Source: Mycogone perniciosa (lineage: Eukaryota; Ascomycota; Sordariomycetes; Hypocreales; Hypocreaceae). Taken from it: DNA of 64,000 bases. The position numbers and the translations under genes are program-made. Under the pieces are notes generated by a model, which saw nothing but the letters and a program-made list of their open reading frames with translations, was not told the DNA's origin and ran no database searches. Every line of letters starts with the position of its first letter. The stretch's first letter is position 1. The stretch lies in contig JAOALB010000100.1 of the NCBI GenBank assembly GCA_025331125.1, positions 1-64,000 of the forward strand, written 5' to 3'. Of the stretch, positions 10,729 to 23,190 are shown in pieces.

Positions 10729-12786
10729 CTAAATCCGCCCCCATTCCACGTAACGCTCATCGCCAGCCTGGGAAGTGCCAAGACGCATTTCAAATTCTTC
10801 CCGAGCTCCCTCCTCTGTAACTTGCTTGGATATTCTAAAGGGCCATTCCTCAATAATGGTGTGTTGCTCCTTCATCTTCATCCCCACTCTTTCTCCGTTT
10901 TCTTCAAAATGGTGGGATTTCATGTATCTAAGGATTTTTTTGTCATTATCAGCCTCACCAAAAACCGTATGTTCATAATTTTCAGCATACCGGTAGAAAC
11001 AGCCATCGGGGCAGAAAAGTGATAAATATTTGCGGAACTTTAGGGACTCCTGGCTGTGCGAAGACACTTCTAATCGTGCCGGCAACGGCGATATGTATTT
11101 TTGGAGAGCCATCCAACAGAAGACAATATCTTTAACTACTTCTTCCCTAGTAGAATGACTACGCATGAGCTTTGTGAAATGCATGATGAGTGTTGCATGG
11201 GGGTTCGTGTGTTTCGTCTCTAGGAGAGGCCCGAGGTGGGATAACGTCGTCTCAAGGCCAAGATTGTTTTCGTCGCAGATTCTGCCGGCCTTGGAATGCG
11301 TAAGTTCTTTTTTCACCATACAAGTTGGCAATAGTATCTTATAGCGTATAAGTACTCACATCGATTCGTGAAAATGTTCCATCGTGGAAGTAGTTGGGGA
11401 GGTCGTCCGCTTCCAGGTTGAAAAGCCCAAAGTTGACATTGATCTTACTGGAGTTTTGGAGAAATTTGCGAAACATGTCCTGGAGGTAATAATATAGCCT
11501 TCCATATATATCTGAATCGGCGACCTGTTTTGTGCTTGCCAATACATCGCCGGCGTCCCACTCGTCACGAGGGTCAGGGAATTCCAGGGGTGGGCTGTAA
11601 ACAACACCCAGATATGTGATGGTACTATAGATAAGCATCAGCACCATACAATGTGGAAAGGGTTTCAGGATGGAACTGACGGGTTTGGGTAGGTGAATCC
11701 ATCTCGGGGGTATCCAAAAGGCAAGAGGAGGCCATCCTCCCGGTACCTCTCTAAACAAACTCGATGGATAGGCTTCAGCCAGACGTACCGCCGCTCCCGC
11801 CAATCTTCGAAACCAGATTCCAGTGCCATTGAAGTATGGGCATCCTTCAATCTCTGGATATTTACGTCGTCCAGATAGTAGAAAAGCCCGTAGAGCTGTG
11901 TCCAGGACTCGTCGGGTAGGAGGAGGCGGACACAGCGGGTTCCAACCATCCAAGTCTTAGCCACCAAGGCACCTTCAAGCAAATCGCCATCTTGCATATC
12001 GTCATCTTCAAGTGAATCGTCATCTCGAATTGGAGTTATGATCTCACTCCTCGCTCCCACAATCATGGGGAGGATCTTTGAATAGAGAAGGTCCATGTGG
12101 CTCTTCTTGAGGAATGCCGAGTACCAGAGATGGATAAGGCAGTCAACAGCTTCATCAATATTGTCAACATAGAGAGCAATGAGAAGCATGATCGCGTTTC
12201 GGCAAACAACCTCGTTTTCAGCGTCATTCAAGGTTATAGAAATCGTATTCTTGAACGAAGTTGGTATCGAGGCGATTGTCTTCACGACACTTCTCATATC
12301 ACCGGATGCTAGACAATAAAAAACATCAGTCCCGAGTGTATCAGTGAGTTTTTGAAAATTCCGTTTGTAACATACCAGCAAATAGCAGCTGCAAGTCATT
12401 ACCATACGCCTCACCTTCATTCGCACTCAGCTTGAGAACGTCGATAGCCGGAGTTTTGTCCCAAAGGTAATGACTCAACCCTGTAATGGAACCTGAGTTA
12501 GTGTACACAAAGTTTGGAGTGCGGCCTTGCTCAAGCCATTTCGGTTGCCATATCTCGCTATTCATGGGGGAATTGCAGGCTTTCGTGTGTTCTTCCCAAT
12601 GCTGCGCCTGGCAATCGCTTCCACAATACTATGTTAACTGGCGGTTAGGATGCAAACAAACGCCGTGATCCGAGGAAGCTAACTTACATGGACTAAGCGG
12701 CAGGCTTCGCATACAATACTACCCTGATTTTTGCAATGCCCATCCAAGCTGTTGGTGTTTGCGCAGACCAAGACGATACCCTCCAT
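10729..12786 (-). CDS. MYND-type zinc-finger protein
   Basis: Five exons, complement(join(10729..11289,11360..11624,11681..12308,12376..12628,12688..12786)), give 601 aa. The MYND finger spans residues about 8-50, split by intron 1: Cys8, Cys18, Cys26, Cys29, then YCGSDCQAQHWEEHTKAC, a complete C-C-C-C-C-C-H-C zinc-binding set. MYND fingers bind proline-rich partner proteins. The long C-terminal part is alpha-helical with acidic stretches and no catalytic motif I know, as in the many MYND proteins of Aspergillus and Penicillium. Introns 1 (GTAAGT) and 2 (GTATGT) are canonical. Intron 3 (11625-11680) needs a weak GTCAGT donor; otherwise a frameshift is present there. The acceptor of intron 4 is also tentative. 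Confidence 0.75.
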
Positions 12787-13235
12787 CTTGGTGATGCTTT
12801 TGAGTTTCTCCAGGTATTAGGCAGGAAGTGAATGGTCTAGATGTCTGAAAACAGATTGGAGTGCTCAATGATATATATATTGGACCGTTTGTCAAGTAGA
12901 CAGGCAGCCCATATGCCTTGTGTCTTGATCACATTGATGAGAGAAGAGGTGGGAAGGTGGCGGTTCTGGGGGATTTATAGAAACATCGCCTCTACACCGC
13001 ATTGTTTACTTGTCTGAGAAGTTGAGGTTACACAACATGATCACCTGTTAACAGCTGTAGCCAGCAGAAGTGGCCTACCAAAGATGCAAATGCTTCCAGC
13101 AAATCAAAAACCCTGCATCTTCTCCTTGCTTAGGCCTCCTGCATGCTTACGCACTCAGCAAACGCAGCCCAAACACAACAAACCTTGAACTTTTGTGTCT
13201 CTTGACTCTCTGTCTCGGAACACGTCTGAGAGATC
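12787..13235. other. Divergent intergenic region
   Basis: This separates the divergent MYND and IFI6-like genes. A TATATATAT box lies at about 12870-12880 for the MYND gene. A CT-rich tract at about 13196-13215 precedes the plus-strand ATG. Confidence 0.4.
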
Positions 13236-13856
13236 ATGTATTCCCTGAAGAACATCCAAGGCGCGGCCAAAGAAGCGGCCAAGCACGTCAACATCCAAAA
13301 CGTCGCCATCCCAAGCGCCAACGAATGTCGTGAGGCCTTGACTGGCGGTGCTTCGACAGCTGCTGACAGTGTGCGTACGCCAAAAAACGATGGTTTCCTG
13401 CTCTGTAACACAGCTAACGGACTCGATGAAGGCTGCCAAGATGGCTTCCGCACACCCATTCGCCGCCGCGGTCATTGGTATCGGACTTCTTACAGTTGCT
13501 GCTCCAGCAATGATTGCAACACCGGCCCTCGCCGCGGCTGGATTCACTGCCCAAGGTGTCACTGCAGGTATGGATCCTATCATGTCTCTGCCTAATCCTT
13601 GAAAACAACCCATGATACTAATGGTAGAATCGTAGCATCGCTTGCGTCGGCTGTGCAGGCAGGCACCGGAAACGTCATCGCAGGCAGTATGTTTGCGACA
13701 CTGCAGAGTGCTGCCGCTGGTGGATATGGTGTGGCTGTTGTCAACGGGGCGATTCAAGGCATGGGAGGTGCTGTGGCCGCAGTTGGAGCTATTGGTACCT
13801 GGCTCGGGAAGTCAGACAAAGCGGAAGAAGAGGAAGATGCTGCCGATGAGGAGTAG
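13236..13856 (+). CDS. Interferon-induced 6-16 (IFI6/IFI27, ISG12) family protein
   Basis: Three exons, join(13236..13370,13432..13567,13636..13856), give 163 aa. Intron 1 (61 nt) has GTGCGT and CTAAC signals; intron 2 (68 nt) has GTATGG and TACTAAT. The N-terminal 45 residues are helical and polar. The core (about 50-145) is the hydrophobic, Ala/Gly-rich IFI6/27 signature, with two to three transmembrane segments and repeated AGF..QGVTA and AGSMFATLQSA units. The C-terminus is acidic. In animals these are small mitochondrial or ER membrane proteins linked to apoptosis. In fungi the family is widespread but of unknown role; a mitochondrial or endomembrane location is inference. Confidence 0.8.
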
Positions 13857-14731
13857 TATTAACTACTACTGCTTCCAGCTGTGAGGCGAAAGACATTGAG
13901 CATATCCAACTCGCACGATTTACCATGATACAGTGCATAATAGTTCAGAAGTTGTAGGCAGTACGAAGTACTAGTATCATGAAATACACGGAGTACATAC
14001 GGAGGAGTCCGTACATAAACTTCCTTTTTCTTGGTTCGGACTGACGTGTCTCACGCATTGCTTTTTTATGCTTTGATACCCATGTCGAGTACTACATAGC
14101 AATCATACACACACACACAACCAGTTTGAGAGAACAGAGAGAGAAACAGGTAACCAAAGAATAATTTAGAAAGCTCTTGTCGCTGCTAGTCGAGAAAGCC
14201 AGTCGAGAGAATAGACCTGATTGCCGCAATTAAATGAGTCGAATCTACAATGGAATGACGGTTGACATGAATGATCATTCTGTACTCCGTACTCCATAGA
14301 ACGGTCGAGAATGAATCTGGTGGTGGATCCATTACGGGACGTCCAGGGGCATCCGGCTCGAGTCATGGATCTGAGATGTGATGAGCTGTCTATTATGTAT
14401 TACTATTTATCCCAAGTATCCAAAGAAACAAACACCGATGTGAACGACAGATTTGTGTTCACCTTTTTTAACCACACCCACGATGTCTTTTCATTTCCCA
14501 TGATTATTCAGACCAACTCTTCTCAAGTTGGAGAGCCTTTAGGGAACAATGGCCAGCAAGTCCCCTCACTTCTATTGCGCAGAATAGGCACCTTAATCTT
14601 CAGATTGCTTCTGTAGGAATAAACCTGGGTCCCAAACCCTAGGATCCGCTCGCCAACCCCGGTATGTATGTATTACACCGTCAAGGGAGAAGCCGTGCGG
14701 GCGCAAAAGTCTCGTCGTCGACACTATCAGC
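13857..14731. other. Intergenic with TACGRAGTA motifs and CA microsatellite
   Basis: No gene is supported. A cluster of TACGAAGTA/CGGAGTACATACGGAG motifs lies at about 13957-14012, a CA repeat at 14107-14119, and TGTACTCCGTACTCC at about 14280-14295. The 101-codon plus-strand frame at 14311-14616 shows no family features. Confidence 0.45.
14107..14119. repeat. CA dinucleotide microsatellite
   Basis: About six AC units in a row. Confidence 0.8.
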
Positions 14732-15051
14732 CTATTTGCACATTTGTAGTGCACAAGGGATGACCTTGCCTGATTCAGTGATTAATTAGCGCTACACTCA
14801 CCATTTTACGGGGAGGGACTGGACATACTGAGGGCGTCGTCCCGGCCACAGGCCTTCAACACACAGCCAGTAGCAGAGCTTCTAATGGAGTTCATGTTCG
14901 CGCAAATGCAAGGTATGTCATTAATTGTGCAGCGCTTGTTCTTCTGCACGGCATCGACTACGCAAGGCCTAGCGCATCTGGGGAGATCATCAATGCTCTT
15001 GGCGCTGGCCAGGGCTGCGAGCGTGATGGCGGCAACAGCGAGAAACTTCAT
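14732..15051 (-). CDS. Secreted CFEM-domain protein
   Basis: Two exons, complement(join(14732..14769,14829..15051)), give 86 aa. Residues 1-17 are a signal peptide. The mature protein fits the CFEM spacing throughout: PxC-A-x2-C, x10, C, a TIND/IPCIC core, x12, C-x4-C and the final Cys after 16 residues, with one extra Cys near the end. The last Cys is supplied only after splicing the 59-nt intron (GTATGT, CTAAT, ATCAG), which confirms the gene model. No GPI signal is visible, so it is probably freely secreted. CFEM proteins bind haem (Asp in the core) or act at host and cell-wall surfaces. A TATAAAA box at 15186-15192 lies upstream. It is the nearest gene downstream of the PKS on the same strand, a position that does not by itself show cofunction. 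Confidence 0.85.
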
Positions 15052-15185
15052 GTTGTAGATAAGAGCGAGGATAAATTTAGAAGTTTCAGCACGGAGATTG
15101 CAATGTAGCAAATGCGACGGCCTGCAGAAGTGACTTGTGATGAAACGGGAAGGCTCCTATAACAGCGTGATACCAGGTGATTGGC

Positions 15186-15192
15186 TTTTATA
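15186..15192 (-). promoter_or_regulatory. TATA box of the CFEM gene
   Basis: TATAAAA on the minus strand about 135 nt upstream of the ATG at 15051. Confidence 0.55.
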
Positions 15193-15416
15193 TCGGTCGA
15201 CATGGCGACCGATGATGATTTGTAGTCAGATTTGAAAGGGGCTGCTCAACCTCCTGCCCCTTTGCTGAATGATGAGGAGTCCTCGCACCGTTAAATGTCT
15301 CAAGCCTGCGCTGGTCCGGATCCTAGCCTTAATAGGGAGAAAAGGGTTACAGGCAAGGTTGTGATATGTAAGCGATATTGACTATTTCAGGAAGCGAGCG
15401 ATATAGCGGCCCGTTT

Positions 15417-18400
15417 TCATGTAGAAAGCTTGGCAGGGATCTTCTCGAGAACCCTCTTCACCAAATTGCACAGAGAGCCGCTCTGTGTAATGTCAAAAAC
15501 GCTGACTCGCGGCGTCGCATTTATGCCCAACCAAGTTCGCAGCTCGACAGCAACCAGCGAATCCACACCATATGCAGATAGTGGCTTCGTTGCATCAATA
15601 TCGGCTGGTGATACCATGAGCATCTCTCCAAGTCGTAGTTTGAGAGATTCCATTAATATTTGGCCTCTTAAATCGCCTGATGCATCAGCCAATCTCTTCC
15701 TTAGCGAATCGGGGCTCGCTTTCTCGGCACCAACACCGTCAGTCCCACCAGACTGCCAGAGGCACGCAAATCGAGGCTCAAGACGCCATCCTAAATCACC
15801 AGGTTGTGTCCATGAACTGATACCGGTCACCATCTGGCCATGATATGGATGTCGAATGGCCAACTCGATGATACGCAAGAGCTCAGACCGTGAGAGAGAT
15901 CGATATCCAGCTTTTTCCAAGCGCTCACCAATACCTGAGCGAGCAGCCAAACCCAGACTCGGGATGCTCCCCAAATCGATAGACACAGCAGGCAATCCCC
16001 TCTTGATTCGATTGTGAGCAAGAGCATCCTGATAAGTACCACCCGCCGTGTAGTTGGCTTGACCAAAGTTACCCATAATGCCCGTTATGGAAGAGAGCAG
16101 GAGGAAGAAGTCCAAGTCATACTCCTGAAAAACAGTATCGAGGTTCTTAGAACCATCGTACTTCGGACGAATTGCAGCTTGCCACTTCTCTAGTGTCATG
16201 TCGTTAAAGCTCGCATTTTCTAGAACGGCAGCTGCTTGGATAACACCACGGATTGGCACTCGCGTATGACAATCGTGAATGACGCTGTGCAGGTTCTCTA
16301 AATTGGTGATGTCGCAACTCCGCACATAGACCTCGGTACCAGCTTTACGAAGTTCCGATAAAGTGTCTTCATTGGCGGACTTCTCTGCATTTCGAGACAT
16401 GAGAATCAGGTGCTTCGCTCCTTGCTGTGCCATCCACTGAGCGATCGCAAGGCCAACACCGCTTAGGCCGCCAACAATGAGATATGACTCCTGCTTCGAG
16501 AATTGCATCGGATTATGCGGAGTGATAACCTGCAGATAAACGCAATTTAGTCTTATAGTAAAAGCAGGAGAGGGGGTTTCCAGATAAAAAAGTTTCTTAC
16601 CGAAATTCTCTCGCCCTCTCGGCATTGTACGATTATCTTGCCCACTTGCTCCCCGCTCTGCAAGAGTCGAAATGCTTTATGAAGCTCCCCGATTCCATAC
16701 GTAATGATAGGAATTCGGTGAGGAAGCTTCTTCTCCTCCAGCATGTTCATCACCTTGCGGAACGTGTCATAAAACTGTTTGCCTTTATGGAGTGCAAGCT
16801 GAACCGTATCCATGGCGATGTATGACACAGACTTGCTAAACTGTTTCATACTGAGATAATTATTCATCTGCGCATCCTTTTTGCCAAGTTCAATGAAACG
16901 TCCGAAGGGTGCTATGCAGTCCCAAGTTGCATGCAACAATTCACCGGCAAGCGAATTCAAGACCACATCCACCCCTTTTCCTTCGGTTGCCTGCATAACG
17001 CTATCGCGGAATGACGCATCTCGACTGGAAAACATGTGGTCTTGGGGAATGCCGTATGTTTCAGTCAAAAACTTCCTCTTGTCATGAGATCCAACCGTGA
17101 CGAAGACCTGTGCCCCAATAGACTGGGCTATAGTTATTGCAGCCTGGCCAACACCTCCAGCCGCAGAGTGGATCAGGACACGATCAGAGGAGTCAAGATG
17201 TGCAAGGTTGATCAACGCATGGAACACTGTGATGAACACCATGGGAATAGACGCAGCCATTTCCATCGTAGTGTCTTCCGAAATAGGCGCGATATTAGTC
17301 CATGATGTTCGCACTCTGTTCGCCCAGTGCCCGTTGGGCAGAAATGCGCAGACTCTGTCCCCGACTTTAACATTACCATCGGTCTGGGACCCAACTCTAC
17401 TAACATACCCAGCGCACTCAAAGCCCATCCATTTCTCCTGCATTTGGCCCATGGCAACTAGGACATCTCGAAAGTTCAGCCCGAACGCTGTAGGAATGAT
17501 TTCAACCATATCTTCCTTCCAGGAAATGGAGTCCAGCAGTCTGTCATCTTGTCGAAAGATCAAGCTGTCGATCAACCCAGGAGCCTGAGACTCCAGCCTC
17601 AGGTACGGGCCCGAGGAAGAGAAGGGCTTCTCACGAGGCAAGTGTTGACCTTCCAGGTTCACCAACTCTTCGTTAAGAGGTCTCTCCCCAAACAGTCGAG
17701 GCACCATAATGCGACCTGATCGCTGAGCGAACTCATTATCACCACGTTCCAGAGTACCAGACTTCATGGCCAGACAATAGGCATCACAAGTTGCCTGAAT
17801 GCTGCTTGGATCCCATTTCTCAATATTCGGATCTAGATCCAGAGAAACATAGCTCTTGAAGCCTGACTCTACCCTTAGGGTTCTCAGAAGTCCAGTGTGT
17901 AGCAGGGCATCGGGTATCGCACTTCTAGACACCCATAGAATACTTTCCGCCTCTTGGAACGTTTTCTGAAGCTTCTTAAACGCTTCGGCGTCAAGACTGG
18001 ATAGAAATTGAGAGCTTGTTTCCGCTAAAATGATGCACGCCTTGTCACGAAGCGATACGCTTCCGAGCTTTTCCACAGAGACACATGTGCAGGTTTTGCG
18101 GGTGAGAGAAGTAGCAAGATCATGGAGCCATGATTGGGGGGCTGCTTCGAATGCAGAGAGCTGAACGATACCTGTCGCCGTCGGGTAGGGATTTGCATTG
18201 TCGCCTAGGGCTTCCTTGGCTCTAGCTACTATGATCGAATGTGTAGATTTGTCAAAGCTATTCGTCTCATGCAGCACCAGATTCGGATCATTGAAGCCAT
18301 TCTTGGACAGTAATGGAACCAACGGTGATGAAAATAAGAGAGGCGAACTGTCACTCTCTCCAGACTGCCGAGATTGCGATTCCAAAGCAGGATCCTTGCT

Positions 18401-21400
18401 TGTCGGAGTAGCAGTTGCTTCCAAAACAACTACCCTTCCTCCAGGTCTCAACAAGTATCGAACATTCTTAAGAGCTTTTGGAAGATTGTTGACAGCATCA
18501 AACGAGTTAGAGACGAGGATCAAATCATAGAATGCTCTATCGAAGCCTTGCTTAGACGGGTCTTGCTCGATATCAAGCTTCTGAAACCGGATTTGGCTTG
18601 CAAAACGTTCCAACGTCTTTTGCGCCAGCTGTAAAGTCTCTGGGGAGATGGCTGTAAAGTCATATCTTTCGGCTTTTAATGCCGTATGACCATCTTTCGA
18701 GAGCCCATCGAGCACCGCCATGGACACGCTTCCTATTTCTGCGCCTATTTCTAGGATACGAGCGCGAGGAAACTTGTGGGCAAAGAGAGCAAAATATTTC
18801 TGTAGCTTCCGGGTGGTGGTTTTCCCATCTTGCTCTTTAGTTTCAGAACCCTGAGGATCGCTCAAGGCGAGCTCTTCCGACCCGTTGTTCTTCTTGGGTT
18901 TGTCCTTAAAGATTAATTCTTCAAGGTAATTCTCTTCAGATAACAGCGAAATGTCCGCTTCCCACTCAGTTCCCAAGAAGAATGTGTTGTCAATTTGGTT
19001 TGAGATCTGCCTGCGCGAAAGAGACTGGATCTTGAACGAGTCGATTTTCACAATCGGCACTCGCTTGGGGTCTCTCGTGTCATAGAGAGATAATGAGACC
19101 TCAAAGCCTTGATTATCCACGTCCAAGAGCGAGGCAAGCACACCTAGCTCCAACCCTGGATGTAGGTTTGACGTAGATCGAATAGTGACACTCTTTGCAA
19201 CTCTGGGAAGGGAAAGTCCAAGTTCTCGCATGACCTGTTCCGGCATCGTGCCCCATGCAACTTGGAAGCATGAGTCCAAAATTCCAAGGAAGACTAAGTA
19301 TTCGCAGCGATAGGGGAACGGCATCATTGAGGCTGTGTTCGGTATAACAACAGTCGCAATTGCTGTTCGGGCCCCGAGTGCCAGAGACGAGATATTTCGG
19401 AATGTTTCCCCCAGGGTAGGCCCAACACTCTGGAAATACTGATAGAAATATTCTATATCAACTGGATGAACATCGGCATCCATGTCCGTGTCTGTGATCG
19501 ATTCTGGTTCATCGTCGGTGGGCGCGATAGTTCCCTTGCAATGCTCCATCCATTGACCACCCGCGCTCCGTGAATAGAACGTAAAATCCTTCCCAGAAGT
19601 AGAGCCCAGTAAGCGTTTGTTAGGGTCTCGGAGCACCAGCTGCAACTCCAGTCCATCATCAGTCTTCGGAATCACCACCCCATTAAATAAGTTGATGTCG
19701 CTGAGAACATAGTCTTTGGCATGCTCGCTGTCTGGTGTTTGGAGTTGACGCATAGCTTCTATCAGCATTACCGTCAATCCTGAAACTGGAAATAAGATTT
19801 CGGATTGCAGCATATGGTGATACAGCCATGGGAGCTCAGCGGCCCGAATTGTGTTGCGCCAGATAGCCTGCTCTGGGCATAGTCCTTCAACTCTGACTCC
19901 CAATAAGTCATGACGAGGATGGCGCCGCTGAAGGCATTCTTGGGAGATTTGCGATTCAGCCCAATATCCAATAGAGTGATTCCATTGATAATGTGGCAAA
20001 TCGTGAAGAACTCGGAGCCCTGAGATCCCAGAAGGGAAGTTCACATTTTCGAGGTGTACAGGATAACCCCGACAATGGAGTTTACCAGCAAGCTCTTGCA
20101 TGGTCTGAATGGAATCTTGCTTACGTTTGAGGCAGGATTCAATAGGAATTTTGACGTCCTTTAATTCTTGGTGTTCGAGAATCTGTCGAATAGGTCCTTG
20201 AAGGGCTGCGTGAGGCCCAATCTCGATAATGATGTCGACAGTCAGCGTTGGTGTACTTCGGGAGCCGCCTCCAATGATCAAGTTTCTGAGGGCTTCGTCG
20301 AACTGGACGCTTTGTGTCATGTTTTGAACCCAGTGCCTGGCCGAACGTAGACTCTGTGCATCTTGAATGAGTTTCCCAGTGACTGGAGAGGCGAAGAGCA
20401 CATGGCTATGGTGACCGCATGCCTTCTTTAAATGTGGCTCCAGCTGCGACAGGTAATCGTCCGCAAGTATTTGCATCTGAGGCGAATGATATGGAGCCGG
20501 AACTTTCAGTCGTCTAAAGAATAGTTCATCAGATTGCGCTCGCTCCTCAACTTTTTCCAGAGAAGCAACATCGCCAGAGAGTGTGACGCTTTTTGGACTG
20601 TTCACGCAGGCGATCACCACCGCGTCAGATCCCAGCTCTTGGATATACTCTATGGCTGTCTCCTTTCCAACAGCCAGAGAGGTCATTCCTCCTTTCAGCT
20701 GACCGGAATTCACATACAAAGAGGTAAGATCACCCCGTATATATGCAACTGTAACAGCCTCCTCAAAGGTAAGAATTCCTGCAGCATAGGCTGCGGCTAT
20801 CTCGCCACTTGAATGGCCAGTCGTGGCCGCAGGCAGAATACCCCAAGTTGCCAGAAGCCGAACCAAGGCGATTTGAAGTATGACGGTCAATGGGAAACTC
20901 AGGAACGGCTGGTCTAGCCTGCTCGATTCCTCACTCTTGTTCAATTCACCTGAAAAAATTAGGTTACTTCAAACTGTTCAGTTACATGAACTACATCTGG
21001 GATTCAAACATACCTAGTACGCTCCATAAAGCCCCCAATGATTTGATATGCTTGTCGGCATCATCCAGGGCTTTAAGATAGACGGGGTAGGCCGTAGCAA
21101 GCTCTCGGCCCATTGCAAACCATTGTGCGCCTTGGCCAGTGAAGACGAACCCTAGCCGAGGTACTTTCGCGCTCTGTGTTCGAACCGCATCAGCGCCTTT
21201 GAGGGCATCCCTGAGGCCTGAAATGGATTGACATGAAATCGCAATTCTCCAAGGAAAATGAGAACGGCGCTGTGCTAGAGTGTATGCTAGGTCTTGAGAT
21301 AGTTCTTGATCATTAACATGATTCAGATAGGAGCCGAGTTTTTGTAATATTGCTCTGCAGCTGCTTTCGTCCTTGGCGCTCAGGGTAAATAGGAGAGAGT

Positions 21401-23105
21401 TAGGACCCCTTAAAGACTGGGTTGCTCCGTTGCGAATGCCGGTGTCGATACCATTACAGCGAGGATCTTTACCCTCAATTATCTGCGGAGTATCTGATTG
21501 CTCACTTGCCGGGAGATGATACGCCACATCTTCAATGATGACATGTGTATTAGTTCCTCCGGCACCGAAGTTGTTGACAGAAACTCTTCGGAGTTTGTTA
21601 TCCGGCCAAGCCATCAGCTTCGTCGGAACCTAACATGCATCAAGATCAGAAACGTGTCTCAAATACCCAAGCAAGGGTGACTTACTTCAAGTTTGAGTCC
21701 ATCAAAGCCTATCATCCTATTTGGTACTTCAAATAACGCCTGAGGGGGTATCAGACGCTTCTCCAGCATCAAGACCGTCTTGATGACAGCAGCCAGCCCG
21801 CTTGTGGACCCCAGGTGTCCGAGGTTAGCTTTGATAGACCCCAATAGCAGAGGCTCCTCTGACGGCCGTCCTTTGCTAAATATGTTACCAATGGCGCTGA
21901 CTTCAATAGTGTCACCCGCAATTGTGCCGGTGCCATGGGCTTCAACATATGTAGTGTCTTTGGGCTCCAAGCCCGCCTTTTCATAACAGCTGCGAATCAA
22001 AGCCTCTTGCGCTGCCTGGGAAGGAGATGTTATTGTGGGTGTATTTCCGTCTTGGTTCATTCCTGTTTCTCGAATGACGGCTCGGATGGGGTCTCCATCG
22101 CGGAGTGCGGCTTCAAGGGGTTTTATCACGATACAACCCACTCCCTCTCCACGCCCATAGCCCTCTGCCCTTTCGTCAAAGGCGTAGGACCTTCCACTCG
22201 CCCCTGTCAGGCTATCTCACACAATAACCCGTCAGCAGTCTGGCACAATTTTTTAAGAAAGTGAATAGACTTACCCAAGTGTAGACAGTCCCACAGCCGT
22301 GGCAGGACACAACAGTAAATTGGCTCCTCCGACAACAGCCATTTCAGCTTCTCCATTTCGGAGACTCTGACATGCCATGTGCAGGGCGGTTGTCGATGTA
22401 GAACAGGCAGTATTGACAGTCATACTAGGCCCTCGTAAGTCGAAGAAATGCGAGATTCTGTTTGCCACCATAGTGGAATCATTTCCCGGGAGGAAGTATC
22501 TTGGGAGATTTTCAACATCCTTCATCAAGATATCGTGATAATCCCGGAAGACAGCTCCAGCAAAGACGGACGTTGAAGATCCTGCGACTTGGGCCAAAGA
22601 AAGCCCCGCTACATTCAGTGAGCCAAATACATCCTGCTAGCTATAGGCAAGTGATGTCATACCCGACTCGAAGGCTTCAAAGGTAGTTTCCAAGAGAAGT
22701 CGTATTTGAGGATCCATAGCCTGGTTCGGGTTAAATGAAGTCTTCAGTTATTGGGATTGCGCATACCTTGGCCACTTCAGCAGTGAAATTGAAGAAGGAC
22801 GCATCGAACAGCGACACATCCTCCTCAAGGAAGTGGCCGCCATGACTATGTATCTATATTGCTTCAGCCAGAGTGTCTACAAGGCTTTCATCTATTCGGG
22901 GGCATTGAACGATTGTACTTACAGTCCCAAGTCGTTCAGATTGTGGATGGTGGAAGGCCTTCTCGTTGAATCGATTCTTCGGCCACTCGGACCAAGTGTT
23001 ACGTCCAGCAGCACAAAGCTCCCATAACCTTTCGAGGCTGTTAACGCTTCCAGGGAAGCGGCAACTCATGCCCGTTATCGCAATAGGGGCCGTTTTGGTC
23101 ATCAT
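15417..23105 (-). CDS. Highly reducing type I polyketide synthase (KS-AT-DH-cMT-ER-KR-ACP)
   Basis: Eight exons, complement(join(15417..16529,16601..20949,21014..21629,21686..22211,22275..22608,22663..22720,22767..22853,22923..23105)), give 2421 aa with no internal stop. The apparent TAG near 22648 lies in a 54-nt intron (GTATGA to GTAG). Domains in order: KS about 8-430 (active Cys178 in NTACSTS, then EAHGTGT and KANLGHLG); AT about 540-860 (GHSSGE, Ser648); DH about 945-1240 (His980, Asp1160); cMT about 1320-1450; ER about 1720-2040 (AAGGVGQAA near 1864); KR about 2067-2245 (GGLSGVG; Ser and Tyr in the SSITG...GQANYTAGG region); ACP at the C-terminus (GVDSL, Ser2375). There is no thioesterase or reductase, so release needs another enzyme. 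It should build a reduced linear polyketide from malonyl-CoA. The cMT SAM loop reads EIGAEIGSVS instead of EIGAGTGG, and the DH motif is divergent (H-x3-S-x4-P). No pathway gene adjoins it. Confidence 0.93.
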
Positions 23106-23171
23106 GGTTATGAAATGGTGGGATTGCAACGCAAGGGCGGTTTCAGCAAGCTTGTGGGGTCTCTTGGAAGG

Positions 23172-23190
23172 TTATATATATATATATTAT
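23172..23190 (-). promoter_or_regulatory. TATA-rich element of the PKS
   Basis: Alternating TA run ending in ATTATCCCC, 67-85 nt upstream of the ATG at 23105. Confidence 0.5.

Noticed and set aside
13371..13413. 43-nt alternative intron in the IFI6-like gene
   Set aside because: It also keeps the frame, but the 61-nt intron places a perfect CTAAC branch at the expected distance, so the longer one is preferred.
15430..20900. Several open frames of 60-163 codons on the plus strand opposite the PKS
   Set aside because: Antisense shadows of the PKS reading frame, with no motifs of their own.
22640..22660. In-frame TAG suggesting a broken PKS
   Set aside because: It lies inside a 54-nt intron (GTATGA to GTAG) whose removal restores the KS sequence ESAGLSLAQVAG.
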